64,000 bases of DNA, from assembly GCF_963675165.1 (NCBI RefSeq), contig NC_087382.1, positions 4,379,963-4,443,962 of the forward strand, in the 5' to 3' direction. Positions 1 to 11,590 of this stretch are shown one piece after another. The number at the start of each line of letters is the position of its first letter. The first letter of the stretch is position 1. The notes under the pieces are model-generated. The model was not told the origin of the DNA. It was given only the letters and a program-made list of their open reading frames with translations, and ran no database searches. A program made the translations under genes and the position numbers. The stretch is from Halichondria panicea (taxonomy: Eukaryota; Porifera; Demospongiae; Suberitida; Halichondriidae).

Positions 1-325
1 TTTGAAGACACTATAAAAAGGCCGGGTGCTTGCCTTGAAAAGAGTGTTTCTTGACATTAGTAGTGCATGGTGGTGATGAGCCACACTGTCTGATCAACAC
101 TGTCTGATTGACTACAAAGGTCAATAATAAGCATATACATAGTTAAGGAGCAACATGACAGTAGTGTCAAACATATTCATAGTCTATGGCAATGCAAATT
201 GCATGCTCACAGTGCTTTAGAACAGAACCGGTTAAAACACTCAGAAATACATTGAGTTAAGTTTCTTACGGCGTTAAGTTTATCTTCACGATCTGCTACT
301 ATATAAATAGTTCTGAAACTGAACG
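1..325. other. Noncoding leader of GTPase-like copy A
   Basis: No supported coding frame. A TATAAATAG-like string sits near 300-308, only about 20 bp before the first ATG of the next gene. That is too close to be a convincing promoter for that start codon. Confidence 0.4.
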
Positions 326-1248
326 ATGGGAACCTCTAACTCCAAACGCTCCAAACAACTGAACGCCAGCCTAAAAGATCAAAGTTTTCGCCCCAAACTC
401 GATGGTGCAAGCGTCGCATTAGGAGAATCTAACTCCAAGCAACTGAACACCAGTGTGAAAGATCAAGAATGGCAAAGTCTGCATTCCAAGCTTGATAGTG
501 CTACATTGGGAACTTCTGACTCTAAGCATGTGGACACAAACGATACTTTGTTCAATCTTAAAAAGTATTTGCTTCGTGAGAGCAAGTCACTGGATATTCT
601 AGTTCTTGGTGACCTACGAGAAAGTAATATTGTTGATGGTCTTATTGGTTTGAGGCTGTCTGAGATGAGCAGAAGTACCATCACTACTGACGATGGTGCC
701 GAGGAAATTGTTTTGTACAGAGCGAAGAGAGAGGGAATAGACGTCACTGTCTGGAACGCACCTAGCTTGTCTTTTCATCAAGAAGGCTATGTTCAGGAAA
801 TCAAGAGGATACTCGAAACTGTGGACCTGAAGTTACTGTACAATATTGGTCGTTGTCCATCAGATGTTATTGAAATATTAACATATCACGAGTACGTTTG
901 GGATCAAGTCTTTGATTATTGTTTCGAGTTCTGATCTTTCGAAATCATATGACTCGTATGACAGGGTAACAGTGAGAGAGATTGTTCGCCTACCTTCACA
1001 GATGCACTAAATACTCAGGGGAAGAGAATATCAATATATACTTTGATAACAACTACTACGCAAGAATTATCATTCATCCTGACATACGTGCTTCTTATTC
1101 TCTCTGGCTATCTAATTTCTTTTTTGGCTGTATCAGTTATCCCTGTTCACAAAATGTCAAAGGAGCACTTTTGAAACTCAACCTGAAACGATTTAAGTAC
1201 ATTCCAGAGGATGAAACAGTACCAAGTGTAATAATTATGTCCAATTGA
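326..1248 (+). pseudogene. Degenerate AIG1/Roc-like GTPase-domain gene, copy A
   Basis: The first frame (326-934, 202 residues) has a serine/asparagine-rich N-terminus with repeated SNSKQLN-like segments. It is followed by a GTPase-like fold: a strand ILVLG at about residue 91, where a P-loop would sit but reads GDLRESN instead of GxxxxGKS, then VTVWNAPS where DxxG (DTPG) is expected. The frame stops at 934. A second frame (982-1248) carries the family's C-terminal signature, with a WLSNFFFGC segment and ALLKLNLKRFK. Similar C-terminal text (GALLKLKLKR) occurs in copy B. The two parts are in different frames, so this is either a frameshifted gene or one with an unrecognised intron. GTP binding by the encoded domain is doubtful because both G1 and G3 are lost. 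The family assignment rests on motif resemblance only. Confidence 0.6.
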
Positions 1249-1649
1249 AGAGCAGCCATTAAATTTTACATTCACAGTGTATGAAAAACGACGCCGAGCG
1301 CGCCTGTCTTTAGGTAGCTCATTATGCACGTGGCTGCAAATCATGTAGAGATAGCACCGTGAATCGTTTCACTTTGGCTAGCTTTGTCTCAGCTAGCTAG
1401 CTAGCTACCTCAAACAAAGAAGACCAAGACTTAAGTTCTAGTATCAATCCTGCATGCTCCAGTATTCTCAGACTCAGCTCTAAGCACAACTTTATTCGAT
1501 ATTCAGGAAGGACAAGTTTAGAACAATCTCAGCCACATGAAACCTCTCAGGTAAATATAATGGTGCTCAGCTAGACTAGCAATACACAATTGACACCTGC
1601 CTTTTAGAATGTCTATAGCTAGCTAGCTTCTCACAAACATGTAATTACA
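1249..1649. other. Intergenic, GCTAGCTAG-rich
   Basis: Nothing coding is recognised. Short runs of the self-complementary GCTAGC/TAGCTAGC word occur around 1380-1410 and 1615-1630. Confidence 0.4.
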
Positions 1650-1793
1650 AACAATGAGCAGTAGGTGTAACCAGTAGGTGTGCCCCAATCAAGAGGGTGT
1701 GGCACCGGAAGTGGGCGTGGTTAAAATTTCCCGGCGCTACCGCGCCGCTGGTTTTTCAAAGGAAACCCCTGTGTCAAAAGTCTGGCTACGCCC

Positions 1794-1796
<3 letters not shown>
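1650..1796 (+). mobile_element. End of a CAGGGGCGTAG-type MITE
   Basis: The segment ends in CTGGCTACGCCCCTG, the same terminal sequence that closes the elements at 42036-42430 and, in variant form, 40165-41020. The left end was not found, so this is a partial or diverged copy. An AC microsatellite starts directly at its end. Confidence 0.55.

Positions 1797-1863
<67 letters not shown>
1797..1863 (+). repeat. (AC)n microsatellite
   Basis: Uninterrupted CA dinucleotide run of about 66 bp abutting the MITE end. Any frame through it reads as a histidine-threonine polymer and is not a gene. Confidence 0.95.
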
Positions 1864-1865
<2 letters not shown>

Positions 1866-3128
1866 ATTCATTTTGACTAATGCCTAGTGCTAACTCTAAG
1901 AACATAAGGCTATCTACTCCCGATAGAAGACCAATATGTACACACACACTGACACCGGAATATTTAGCTAATATTATATGAACCAGCTACCACAGTCATG
2001 GTCATACAACCTGTAATTAACTAATGAGCCTTTCCCACCCATAGGTCGATTTAATACCTAACGAACAGCCTGACCCTACCCCAACACATTATGCATATAA
2101 TATATACACTAGAACCAAGCTATGGTACCTACTATAGGTCAAGTTATAGGAACCAAAAAAGCTGTTGTGATTTCACCCACCCACACACACAGACAACTAG
2201 AACTCTGTGGTAAAAAATAATGGTACATGTACATAACCCTCAGTAGTAACACCTTGAGGGAGCCTTAAATTAAAGCTCACATGATCCAAGCATGCCATGC
2301 ATATAGAAACAAATGGATAAAATGGAGTGTAACCAAAAAAAGTCATCTGAAGCCATCCAGTAAGTAAAGCAATATTTGGCCTTTATGATATTATTATGCT
2401 GCACTTGTATGAATACATAAAACTATATACAATATATAGCACATGTCAAAATCCTTAATTCTGTATGCCCAAGAAACCAATAGCAACTTAGCTCACATGA
2501 ATTATCGTAATGACAACGTATAGACCACCCCCACTAACAAGTTTACCCATAACTACTGCTAGAATAGGAAGTAATGTAGTAATGAATGTTACATGATAAT
2601 TATAATAATGCCATTTGTTGGCATTATAGCAAATCCGGACTCCATAGGGAGTGGTTCCGCCTATTCTGTAGTCGACCACGGGTCGGGAAATTAAAGGAAC
2701 CGAAACCCGTGGCCTGACGAGGATCAGATTAGGTTCTCCCCTGATGACCGGTGCATTCAATTAACCGAGAGCAGAAGGCATAAGCCTACTAACCTCGCAC
2801 TACAATAGATACTATAGCTCTTCCTGTGTTCACATAATAATTATGTACTATTGGGTAGTTTAGGGTCATTCGCAACACCCACGTGCATTGTATAAGCAGT
2901 CACCATGTGACTTAACCTTAGCACAGCAAGCTAAGCTACCTATTTTATACCTACACAACACTTTAAACTGCTATACCAGAACAATAATTATATAAATAGA
3001 CTATAAGATCGGATTACGCGGGACCTGTTACAAGTAGATGTTTTTCTCTTTTCTACTCTTAGGCTGAGTCAGTAATTATGTGTCGGAAAGCCCGATCCCA
3101 CCCCCTATACTTCTGTATATACCATTCT

Positions 3129-3130
<2 letters not shown>
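1864..3130. other. Intergenic; one GC-richer island near 2630-2770
   Basis: Mostly AT-rich with no recognised gene. The 2630-2770 island is less AT-rich and contains an 8-bp inverted repeat (CCACGGGT/ACCCGTGG at about 2677-2713). A minus-strand frame at 2488-2760 covers it but matches nothing I recognise. It could be a diverged exon or a structured noncoding piece. Confidence 0.35.

Positions 3131-3194
<64 letters not shown>
3131..3194 (+). repeat. (AC)n microsatellite of a truncated intron
   Basis: CA run followed by an ATTATTGCAG splice acceptor, exactly like the end of intron 1 in the two full ankyrin genes. The sequence left of the run has no homology to those genes, so the duplication breakpoint lies in or beside the microsatellite. 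Confidence 0.85.
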
Positions 3195-3195
<1 letters not shown>

Positions 3196-3206
3196 TATTA
3201 TTGCAG

Positions 3207-3816
3207 ATTGGTTGTTTCCGATGGATACTTTCTTGGTTCACTCCGCTTTGCAAGGAGTAAATGGTGCTCAATGGAAACTGTTGGGAATAAATCTTTCGAT
3301 CCCCTGGAACAAATTAGATGCCATTGAAAACGAAACATCCTTCCCCAGTGACATTGCTAAGAAAGAGGAAGTAATTCGACTGTGGATGTCTCAAGAACCC
3401 ACCTGGAAAATGTTGGCAGAGGCTCTCAGTCAACCTACAATTGGATTGTCCCAGAAAGCAAGTCAAATCTCACAAGAGCATAGTAAGTACCTCACAATCA
3501 TTATTGCCATTTATTCATGCATACATTTTATATAGATGTGTCTCTACAAGAAAAAATTCTTGAAAGCAATTCATCCACCTGCCCCGGCGAGGACTTTCTC
3601 CAATCGTTTGCTGCCATCATTGATTCTCGATGGCAGTGTCTTGCTTCTCCCCTCTCCCTCACTTCTGAAGACATTGTGAGCATCAAACAAGAACCAAGAA
3701 GAGCAGAGCCGACCAGACAAGCACTCGTCATGCTGCAAAAGTGAGCAGCCAGGGAGACGGCAACTTATGGTCTGTTGAGAGAGAGACTCCGTACACTCTC
3801 AGTGTTTCATATCTGA
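3207..3816 (+). pseudogene. 3' remnant of a third ankyrin-Roc-COR-death gene (two death-domain exons)
   Basis: Exon 2 equivalent is 3207-3482 (276 bp, same length as in both complete genes). The donor is GTAAGT at 3483 and the acceptor AG at 3534-3535. Exon 3 equivalent is 3536-3816. Both exons encode death-domain-like helical bundles (WKLLGINL...; WQCLASPLSLTSEDI...). The conserved tryptophan codon after VMLQK is TGA at 3742-3744 instead of TGG, and exon 3 lacks 9 bp near its end compared with the other copies. There is no upstream ankyrin or GTPase sequence. It is a broken fragment left by partial duplication and is very similar to the equivalents at 22525-23144 and 58192-58810. Confidence 0.85.
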
Positions 3817-4613
3817 GAAAAATTAGCATCATGTATCACAGCACAAATTTATATGTATATATGTAGCTACATTCAATTGCACCTACTAGCTCTTTAAAGA
3901 ACCGTGTTTGTGTCACTGAACTTTCAAAAGTCATGCCTTGCCACTTAGCATTTCGAGCACTTTTGCACTTAGTCTAGTTCTATATATTTAATTAATTGTG
4001 CAATGTCATGACCGTTATAGCGATTATGGAAATTCCTGTACATGTACATTTTATTTTTTATATACTTCTGCATAATGCAAGTCTGTGTACAACGAGTAGC
4101 ATAGTTAATTATAAGCTAATAGAATGTGTGCCCTATATAATAATTATACACAACTTACAATTTACTACAGCGTGTACAAATTAAGTATGTACAAATTAAT
4201 ATGTTTATAATTGTACGTCTGTACGTCTTTTGTCTGCTCTCGTGCTTTAAGTGAGGGTGTGTGTGTGTGCTTGTGTGTATTATGTGCTTGGAACAGCTGA
4301 TGGAACGTACGTAGATGGATGATGGTTGTATCACTGTCCTTTGATTCTTCTGCCTGCATGTGTTGCATGACCAGGCCATCACATCAGGGTGCATTGTGAG
4401 GTAGTGGTGACTATGTCTGGTATGTGGTGTATTCACCTAGCTGATGAATGGTAATTAGCTTGTAAGGGATTGTGACCGTATACCTGCTCAGTTGGTGTGG
4501 TTACCATGGTCAGAATCTTATACTATAATTCTACTTACTTAATTTGCTTAACCTTTACTGGACAGTCAAGAATTTCTAGATTCTAGATTCCAGATTCCTT
4601 CTGATATTGAACA
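3817..4613. repeat. Duplicated 3' flank of the ankyrin gene
   Basis: From 3817 to about 4170 this matches the 3' flanks at 23145-23660 and 58811-59310, with an internal deletion. About 4045-4330 is also repeated at 8725-8985, including a shared stretch with CTTTAAGTGA and GATGGAACGTACG. No gene is recognised. Confidence 0.7.
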
Positions 4614-6474
4614 ATGGCAGCTTCTAACTCCCAGCAAGTGGACACCAGTGTGGTAGATCAAGGGTGTCAAAAGCTTTATTCTAAGCATGCCACTGCGACT
4701 ATAAAAACACTCAACTCCGATTGTCAACGTGATCACCCCAAGCTTGGTGGTGCGACAGACCAAGAGAGTGGAACTGAGGACGTGTTGATTCAGAAGTTCA
4801 AACAGTATGGTTGGTAATTCCCGAACATTAAAGAAATGCTTCGTGGGAGCAAGTTACTGAATGTTCAAGAAAGTAACATCATTGATGGTGTTATCGGCCT
4901 GATCATGAGGCTGTCTGAGGCGAGCAGAAGTACCATGACTATAGTGCAATTCAGCATAAACTTCCGAAATTGTATTTGCACTCCAAAATTGAGTATTCTA
5001 CAACAGCTTCATTGAAGGCTCACTAGTGATTACTTACATTATTAGGAGTGTAGGAACTTATTTCTGAAAAAATTAATTAATGGAAGACGTTAAAAATGGC
5101 ACAAAAGGTTGGTCCAAACGAATGTTAGGCCACGCTCACTCCTAAACTACCTCAGAACTTGTTCCCTGTACCATCTGCGCAAAATTTGTGAGCGTAACTT
5201 TTTCTTCATCCACTTATAATGCTATATATGAAGTTTTGATGTCTGTATGTGTACAGTGATTGACTAGAATCCATTTATAGGAAAAACCCCTAAAAGTGAC
5301 TTGTGGTTCACTGCATTGACATTTTTAAAATTCCTGAGCGTAGAATGGTTTGCAATGGAATGTAAGGCATGCATAACAAATTTGGTGTTGTAAAATTGAG
5401 CAGGGGAGGAGTTGAATCCTTTTGAAGCAAAATCAATCAATCCATTGTTCAAATCAATTAGTGAAGCGTTAAGTGTATTCATGAAAATTGAATCCTACAA
5501 AATGTAGGCCCACCACCTCTTAGTTGACCTGCATAATTGAATAGTGGCCTTAGTGATTCATTACTGAGTTATTATGTCTAATTGTAAAACAACATTTTGG
5601 AAGTTTATGCTGAATCGCACTATACTGATCGATGATGGTGCCAAGGAAATTGTTGTGTACAGAGCAATGAGAGAAGGAATAGGCGTCACTGTCTCGAACG
5701 CACCTAGCATATTCTGTGATGTGACCAATCGAGGAGATTATGTTAGTGAAATTAAGAAAATACTAAGTCTGGCTGATTTTAAGTGGCTGTACATTGATTT
5801 TGAGCGAGGCAAAGAAAAGCTTACTTCAATGTTTACTGGATTCGGAGCAAATATTTGGGCTCTTGTGATATTTTCAGAATTGGACGAGTATTTTTGTGTT
5901 CACCATTGGTTCCTTTTAAATCGAAAATTAATAAGTAAGATTCAGTGGATTACATGTTCGTCACTTTTTTTGCTGTGAAGATTAACAAAGTTCATTGATG
6001 CAGAATCTCTCGGAGTTGTTTTTCGATTGTGTTGATGCTATTTCTTCATGGAATGGAAAAGGAGCTCTTTTGAAGCTCAAACTGAAGCGAGTTTGTGAAA
6101 GTGTACTATGTCCAATCCAGGAGCAATTACCATTGGACTTGGAAGCAAATTGTGCTCCTTACAATGATTCAGAAGGTAAAGATGACAGTGTACTTGTAAT
6201 CCCAAGAGAAGTATTTGCCTCTGAGCCACAACCGCCATCAGAAGAAGATGAGGATAAATTAGAGCCTGTTCAGGAGCTCACACATTTTTACACAGGCACC
6301 CACGATCTTCAGTTCGGTGCACACAGTGGGGGAGCCATAGCAGTTACCGTTCCCTCTGTGCATGCTACCATCAGGTATCCAGACACTTTCGCCTGTTTCA
6401 GGAGCTCTAAATCAGAGGCCGGATGTCATCAAAGTTTCTTTTTTGCCTATCCTTTATCATCTCCTTTCGTTTAG
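4614..6474 (+). pseudogene. Degenerate GTPase-like gene, copy B, interrupted by a transposon
   Basis: Exon-like pieces in order: 4614-4817, an N-terminal SNSQQVDTS segment related to copy A; about 4835-4940, with SNIIDGVIGLIMRLSEASRST, in another frame; then, after the insertion at 4942-5622, 5624-5978 with DDGAKEIVVYRAMREGIGVTV, SNAPS in place of DxxG, and GFGANIWALVIFSELDEY. Finally, 5995-6474 has GALLKLKLKR and EQLPLDLEAN, then an acidic linker. Copy A and the fragment at 48131-48660 align to it. The P-loop is lost here too. Frameshifts plus the TE insertion make it a pseudogene; an intron near 5934 (AAGTAAG) is possible. Confidence 0.75.
4942..5622. mobile_element. Tc1/mariner-like nonautonomous element with TA target duplication
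   Basis: The ends are 24-bp terminal inverted repeats: TAGTGCAATTCAGCATAAAC at the left and its near-perfect complement ending GAATCGCACTA at the right. They are flanked by TA at 4940-4941 and TA at 5623-5624. Removing it leaves ATGACTACTG-like sequence, which is what the uninterrupted paralogous fragment has near 48332. The 681-bp interior shows no recognisable transposase, so it is probably a nonautonomous derivative. The superfamily is inferred from the TA duplication. Confidence 0.85.
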
Positions 6475-8716
6475 GCAGTGTGGGATTGGGAACACTGGCA
6501 ATGTCGTGCGAAGACATCTACCCATCAAAAAACTGGGGTTTTGTCTAAAAACGCTCTGATAGTTTTAACTGCTCTTTTAGCCACGCTTTGTTCGCTTGGA
6601 GGTAACGTGGACTGCTGGTTTTGTGAGAAAATTATACTCTTGTGAGAATGTGCCTTTGATGAGTACTGTGGTGTGTTACCTGACAACACGATTTCAGGGA
6701 TTCCAATATATAGGTGCATGTCAACAGATTGATGACCTCGGCATATGTGCATGGTAGTCGTGAGTTTTACTATCAAAATAGTAATCCATGACAAGTGAGT
6801 AATTGCTCTTTTACAGGCCAGTCCCTAGGCCAAGGACGTTCCGAAATTATTGAAGCCATCGATCAATGATTCTGCATGGTGGTCGTGTTTTCGCTTTGTG
6901 TGACATTTCTCCACCATGTTTTTAATCTGTTTGTAGATGCCTGGCCACTATGCACACTGAGTGTTTGGCTCTCTGCAGGCATTTATACCCCTTTGTGTCC
7001 TTAATGGATTTCTGTCATTGGTATGACCAGAAGCATATTAATTATATGGTCTTGATTAGCTGCAAACAAAGCACTGTCACTAGAATTTTTGCTTATACAT
7101 GCAAAGCCTATTGACCATAGTAGTTAACAGGCTATTTAGCTCCATCAAGATTACTGCAAGACAAGGGGGGTTAGATGTCTCTTGTATCTATAAGTGTATT
7201 CATGTAATTTGATGACTGTTGACCAGCCTTCCACAAGGATAAAGATTGTAGAACTACTCTCGAATTTAACCATTGATTTATCAAGCAACCAAGCAGACTG
7301 CACCAGTTGGCCCACAAAAGTGGTTTTCTAAGCTATAAGATAAAAACTTGCTTCAGCTTGCATCACAGAACTTAAGTGTGATTTACTGTTTAATAAATAG
7401 CTCTCTTTAACGTGTTGTTTGTACCACTCAGTGAAAAGTATATATCTGCATACTATATACTTGTGTGTCGGAGGATTCAGTGTCCCCCACGTCCTGCATG
7501 GATCCTAGGAACTATAATTATTATAGCAGGAGTTCATTAATACACCATCAATGTCAGTACCCACTACCCCCCCCCCATGCGGGATATGTCGGGGTTTAGT
7601 TACCATATACCTGTGTCGGAGGATTCAGTGTCCCCAAGGCCCTGGATCCTATAGGAACTAGGATTTAGTGATTATAAACATTGCAAAAATGCAATTAATT
7701 ATAGACTATATAGAGTTATTATGCCTCCAGGCGTAACCGCACGAGAGATACAGTAAAACTTCACGATATGTGTGTTGTGATACTGCTTTAAGCATTATCA
7801 CATATCACACAATACCACTACTTCAAAGTGTATATCTACATCGTGTGGTGTGCATGTGCATGCATGTGCATGTAGTATAATACATTGCATTGTGTCAGTT
7901 TGTGTGTATACTGGCATTGTAAGCAGTCACCTGACACACAACACACAATGAGCAGTATCACATGTGAACATCTGGCCACCTCTACACAGGCCTCGAGGGA
8001 ATAAAGGGGGCCTTGCGCAGTGCAGAAATGTATCGTAAAACTGAAAATTCATCAAATCAAACAAGAAGCTCATAATAGGATAGGAATCGGGAATGATTGC
8101 AAAGAACAAAGATTAGATCTATAAAAACTGTTGCCTTCGAATATTGCCTACAAGTTCTATAAGTAGCATCATTAGTGAAGTGGCACCTATAAATTTAGTA
8201 AATCGGGAGGAGACGGATAAGTGAAGTGGATTTTAAATATGCAGTTTTTACACAATCATAGTGTTTTTATAAGTATAGCACATATGCAATTAAGCAGTCG
8301 ATACCAGGCACTCAAACAATAACAAGGAGAGGAAATGGGCATATAGGGACGAGGCTAACACACATGCATCTAGCCTTCTACAGGCCTCTTGAAAAAATGT
8401 GCACAATATCGTAAATTTAACTGCATAATATCCTGAAATATACAGACAAAGAATACAGTGTACAGAATTATCTGCTACAATTCTATCACAGGGTATTTAG
8501 CGCACACATGAAGTGCAGAGGAGGCTGGAATAAGTTGAATATGTCCAAAATTCCTAGTCGTGGACTCAAGCTATTTCAGGCATTTGTACAAATGGAAAAC
8601 GTATGGGTCAATTTCAAGTTTGCTCAGAAGAAGAATGATACAACTTTTTGCTTTAGCTAGTGCAATGAGATGGGCGGAGTCAATTTATGAGCTGGTTAAA
8701 ATGTTATAAGACACAC
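6475..8716. repeat. Noncoding flank shared with unit 2
   Basis: About 6640-8160 matches 48770-50305 and about 8160-8716 matches 51120-51645, in the same order and orientation, with small indels. It includes a CACTACCCCCCCC..GGGATATGTCGGGG motif (7555-7600) and a dispersed CCTCCAGGCGTA..CGCACGAG motif (about 7725). No coding sequence is supported. The equivalent of 50308-51113 is missing here. Confidence 0.75.
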
Positions 8717-9937
8717 ATTTTTATGTACTTTTGCATAATGCAAGTCTGTGTACACGAGTAGCACAATTAATTATAAGCTAATAGAATGTGTGCCCCATAT
8801 AATAATTATACACAACTTACAAATTACTATAGCGTGTACAAATTAAGTATGTTTATAATTGTACAAATTCTACTGTGTACGTCTTTCGTCTGCTCTCGTG
8901 CTTTAAGTGAAGGTGTGTGTGCATGTGTGTATTATAATTATTATGCGCTTGGAACAGTTGATGGAACGTACGTAGATGGTCTTTGTGTATGATATTATAG
9001 ATTTTTCTGTACATTCGGTTTTGTGATACAGTGTTATAGAGGGGGGTGAACTATAGTGTATAAGAAAAGTATATTGAAGATATGTTGTTGTTAGAGAGCA
9101 ACTCACTGCATGGATGTTCTAGTCCTAAGTGACCTATACATTTATTTGCTGAACTGTTGTTTCACTACATACACTGTACGTCATCAACTATGAATATTAT
9201 TTGTGACCACTGTTTACAGCCATGCACTTAGGGCAGTGCACAACTTTGTTTAGGAAGTTCTCCAGTCCAGACCCAATTTTTAATCGGGGCTGGTGTGAGA
9301 TTATAAACAAAGTACTGTCACTATAGAATTTTTTGCTGACACGAAAGAACCTATTGACCATTAGTTATAATGAACAGGCTATTTAGCTCTCCACCAAGAT
9401 TACTGCAAGACAAGGGGGTCAATGGTAAAATATTTAGGTATACCAATATTTAGATGTCTCATAATACCCTTGCAATTGTATACCCTATAAGTGTATTTAT
9501 GTGATTTGATGACTGCTGAGGAGCTCATGTGCTTCTGCTATTGATGACTTGTGTCCCAGCCTCCCACACTGTCTTCCATTCCTGTTTAATTTCTTACTTC
9601 CTGTTTGATAAGGATACATCTATTTGTAGAACTACTTGTAAATTGAAAAAGCCTTTATCAAGCAACCAAGCAGACTGCACTAGTTGGCCCATCACAGGAC
9701 TAGACAAAAGTGATTTTCTAAGGTAAAAACTCGCTTCAGCTTGCATCACAGAACTTAAGTGTGATTACTGTTTAATAAATAGCTCTCTTTTACGTGTTGT
9801 TTGTACCACTCAACTTATATTCTGATCAGTGAAAAGTATATATCTGCATACCATATACCCGTCTCGGAGGATTCAGTGTCCCTCAGGCCCTGCATGGATC
9901 CTAGGAACTATAATTATCCTTTAGCAGAAGTTCATAA
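8717..9937. repeat. Second-order duplications upstream of unit 1
   Basis: 8725-8985 repeats 4045-4330. About 9290-9937 repeats 7060-7560 (also 49150-49690), including the CAGCTTGCATCACAGAAC and GGAGGATTCAGTGTCCC words. This region has no equivalent at the same place in unit 2, so it was added after or outside the unit duplication. Confidence 0.65.
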
Positions 9938-10250
9938 TGCACTATCAATGTCAGTATACCCATGCAGGGTATGTCGGGGTTTAGTGGGGATTTGATTTGC
10001 ATTACTATCAAATGCCTGACCCCTGGGGGCCTGATTGAAATCGAATCCCCACTTCTCCTCCCATACCGTACCCCCACTTAATAACCCCGGGATGATATGC
10101 ACTAAGGTGTGCACGTGCTATACTTTACTGCTGAAGGTTTTTATACTGAGGAAGTCAAATTCCCCACCCTATCCCGCAATTAAAACCCGACTATGTCCCC
10201 ACTATATGCTCCGCAGTAGGGGTAGTGGGAACTGACATTGATAGGTGCAT
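9938..10250. mobile_element. Foldback/MITE with ATGCAC..ATCAATGTCAGT ends
   Basis: The left end (9938-9984: GCACTATCAATGTCAGTA then ..ATGTCGGGGTTT) is inverted at 10185-10250 (AAAACCCGACTATGTCC .. ACTGACATTGATAGGTGCAT). The interior is GC-richer, with GGGGATTTGATTTGC and GAAATCGAATCCCC as inner inverted words. Left-end-only copies are seen at about 7545-7600 and 49685-49750. The superfamily is unknown. Confidence 0.6.
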
Positions 10251-10253
10251 AAA

Positions 10254-10375
10254 CAGAGGAGGTCTGAGATGCGTGCACGAATCACTACAAGTTCAGTACA
10301 TTATGTCATTGCAGTCATCCAGGCCAAATGCACTGAACTTGTAGTGATTCGTGCACGCATGTCGGACCTCCTCTG
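10254..10375. mobile_element. 122-bp foldback element with 9-bp target-site duplication
   Basis: Two 44-bp arms (10254-10297 and 10332-10375) are near-perfect inverted complements, starting CAGAGGAGGTC and ending GACCTCCTCTG. The loop is about 34 bp. GTGCATAAA flanks both sides (10245-10253 and 10376-10384). The 9-bp duplication is typical of Mutator-like elements, but no transposase is present to confirm this. A related element is at 45987-46104. Confidence 0.85.
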
Positions 10376-10384
10376 GTGCATAAA

Positions 10385-11590
10385 GAGGTGTAACTCCCTC
10401 ACACATTCCATTGGACAAACACTTGTAGTTGTGTAAACTGTTAGCCATGCATGAATAAAATCAAACGTGTACAAACCATAACATAACTATCACCGGCATG
10501 CAAGTGTGTGTGTGCTGATATTATTTTTACAATTAACCACTCACTACACACACCTATATATACGCACCCACTTAAAAATCATTAGCACGGTAGTGCTAAT
10601 AGTAGGGTTGGGTCGAAAACAGCAAAAAGGCCCCCTCTGGATCTCACCCAAGAAGCAAGACAAAGTTATTTTGAGTTTATAATCTGTTGCCCATATCATT
10701 TGTGGCATTTGTGTGAAATATGAACTGAATTGAACATTGTATGAAAAAGTTATAAAAACAGCAAAACTAAAAAAACAACCACTTTTTGTTCATCTTCTCC
10801 TCACGTTCTTCCGCGAGATAATCTAGAGAACTGTAGCTCCACAGCACAAACTAGACACATATTAGTGTCCTCTGTCGCCTTGGGTACGTCCAGAACTAAT
10901 TGCTTTCCCTCGAAGTTAAATTTGCTAGGGTGTAAGCTATGGCTTCTTTATTAGGTGCAGAGGTCAGTTCGCCATTGTTTTCCTACTGAGCATGCTCAGA
11001 CAAAGCAGACAGCATGGCCACACCCCTCTTATCTTAGCAACCCTTGAGCAGTTGAGGTCTATAGCAACAGTAGTGTTTTGCACTGTCGATTCTTACCGCT
11101 CCAGTTAATGCTCGCAAAGTGAAGCTCTTCATTGCATTCTGAGCCCGTGCTCTGAGTTAGCTTGTGATAATAAATTATTGCATGCATAAGACCAAAAAAC
11201 TTCATGAAAATTATCATAACAGACACAAACTGCAACAGTGCAAGTAAAAATTCAGTACAGTTAGCTAGATCTAGATCTAGCTCTTTTTTATCATAGTAAA
11301 GCCGGGTGGATTGCCACCTACTGAAGATATTTAATCTAGCTAGCACCATAGATAAATGGTACCTGTGAAGAAAAAAGTGTAGATACAAACAAGTGTAAAA
11401 AAACATTCGTGAAAAAAATTATGGTGAGAAGTAGGGTAGCATGTTGGATGAGCTGCTCAAAAGGATGTGAACAAGATGAGTAACCCTAAAAGGAACGCCC
11501 ATTAGAATAGACACAAAACGTAATTGCTTAAAATATTGTATGTGGTTTCCCAGGACTATTTATAAAATAACGCATGCATGCAGTGAAAAA
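10385..11590. other. Intergenic, no gene recognised
   Basis: AT-rich. A minus-strand frame of about 115 residues (11059-11406) matches nothing I know. 11385-11470 is a diverged partial copy of the arm of the next inverted repeat (AACAAGTGTAAAAAAACATT..GAGAAGTAGGG). Confidence 0.45.

Noticed and set aside
299..308. TATAAATAG as core promoter for GTPase-like copy A
   Set aside because: Only about 20 bp from the ATG and not conserved before copy B.
1678..1887. Frame ending in HTHTHT
   Set aside because: Made from a MITE end and a CA microsatellite.
11059..11406. 115-residue minus-strand frame
   Set aside because: No recognisable domain, AT-rich, overlaps the diverged foldback arm.
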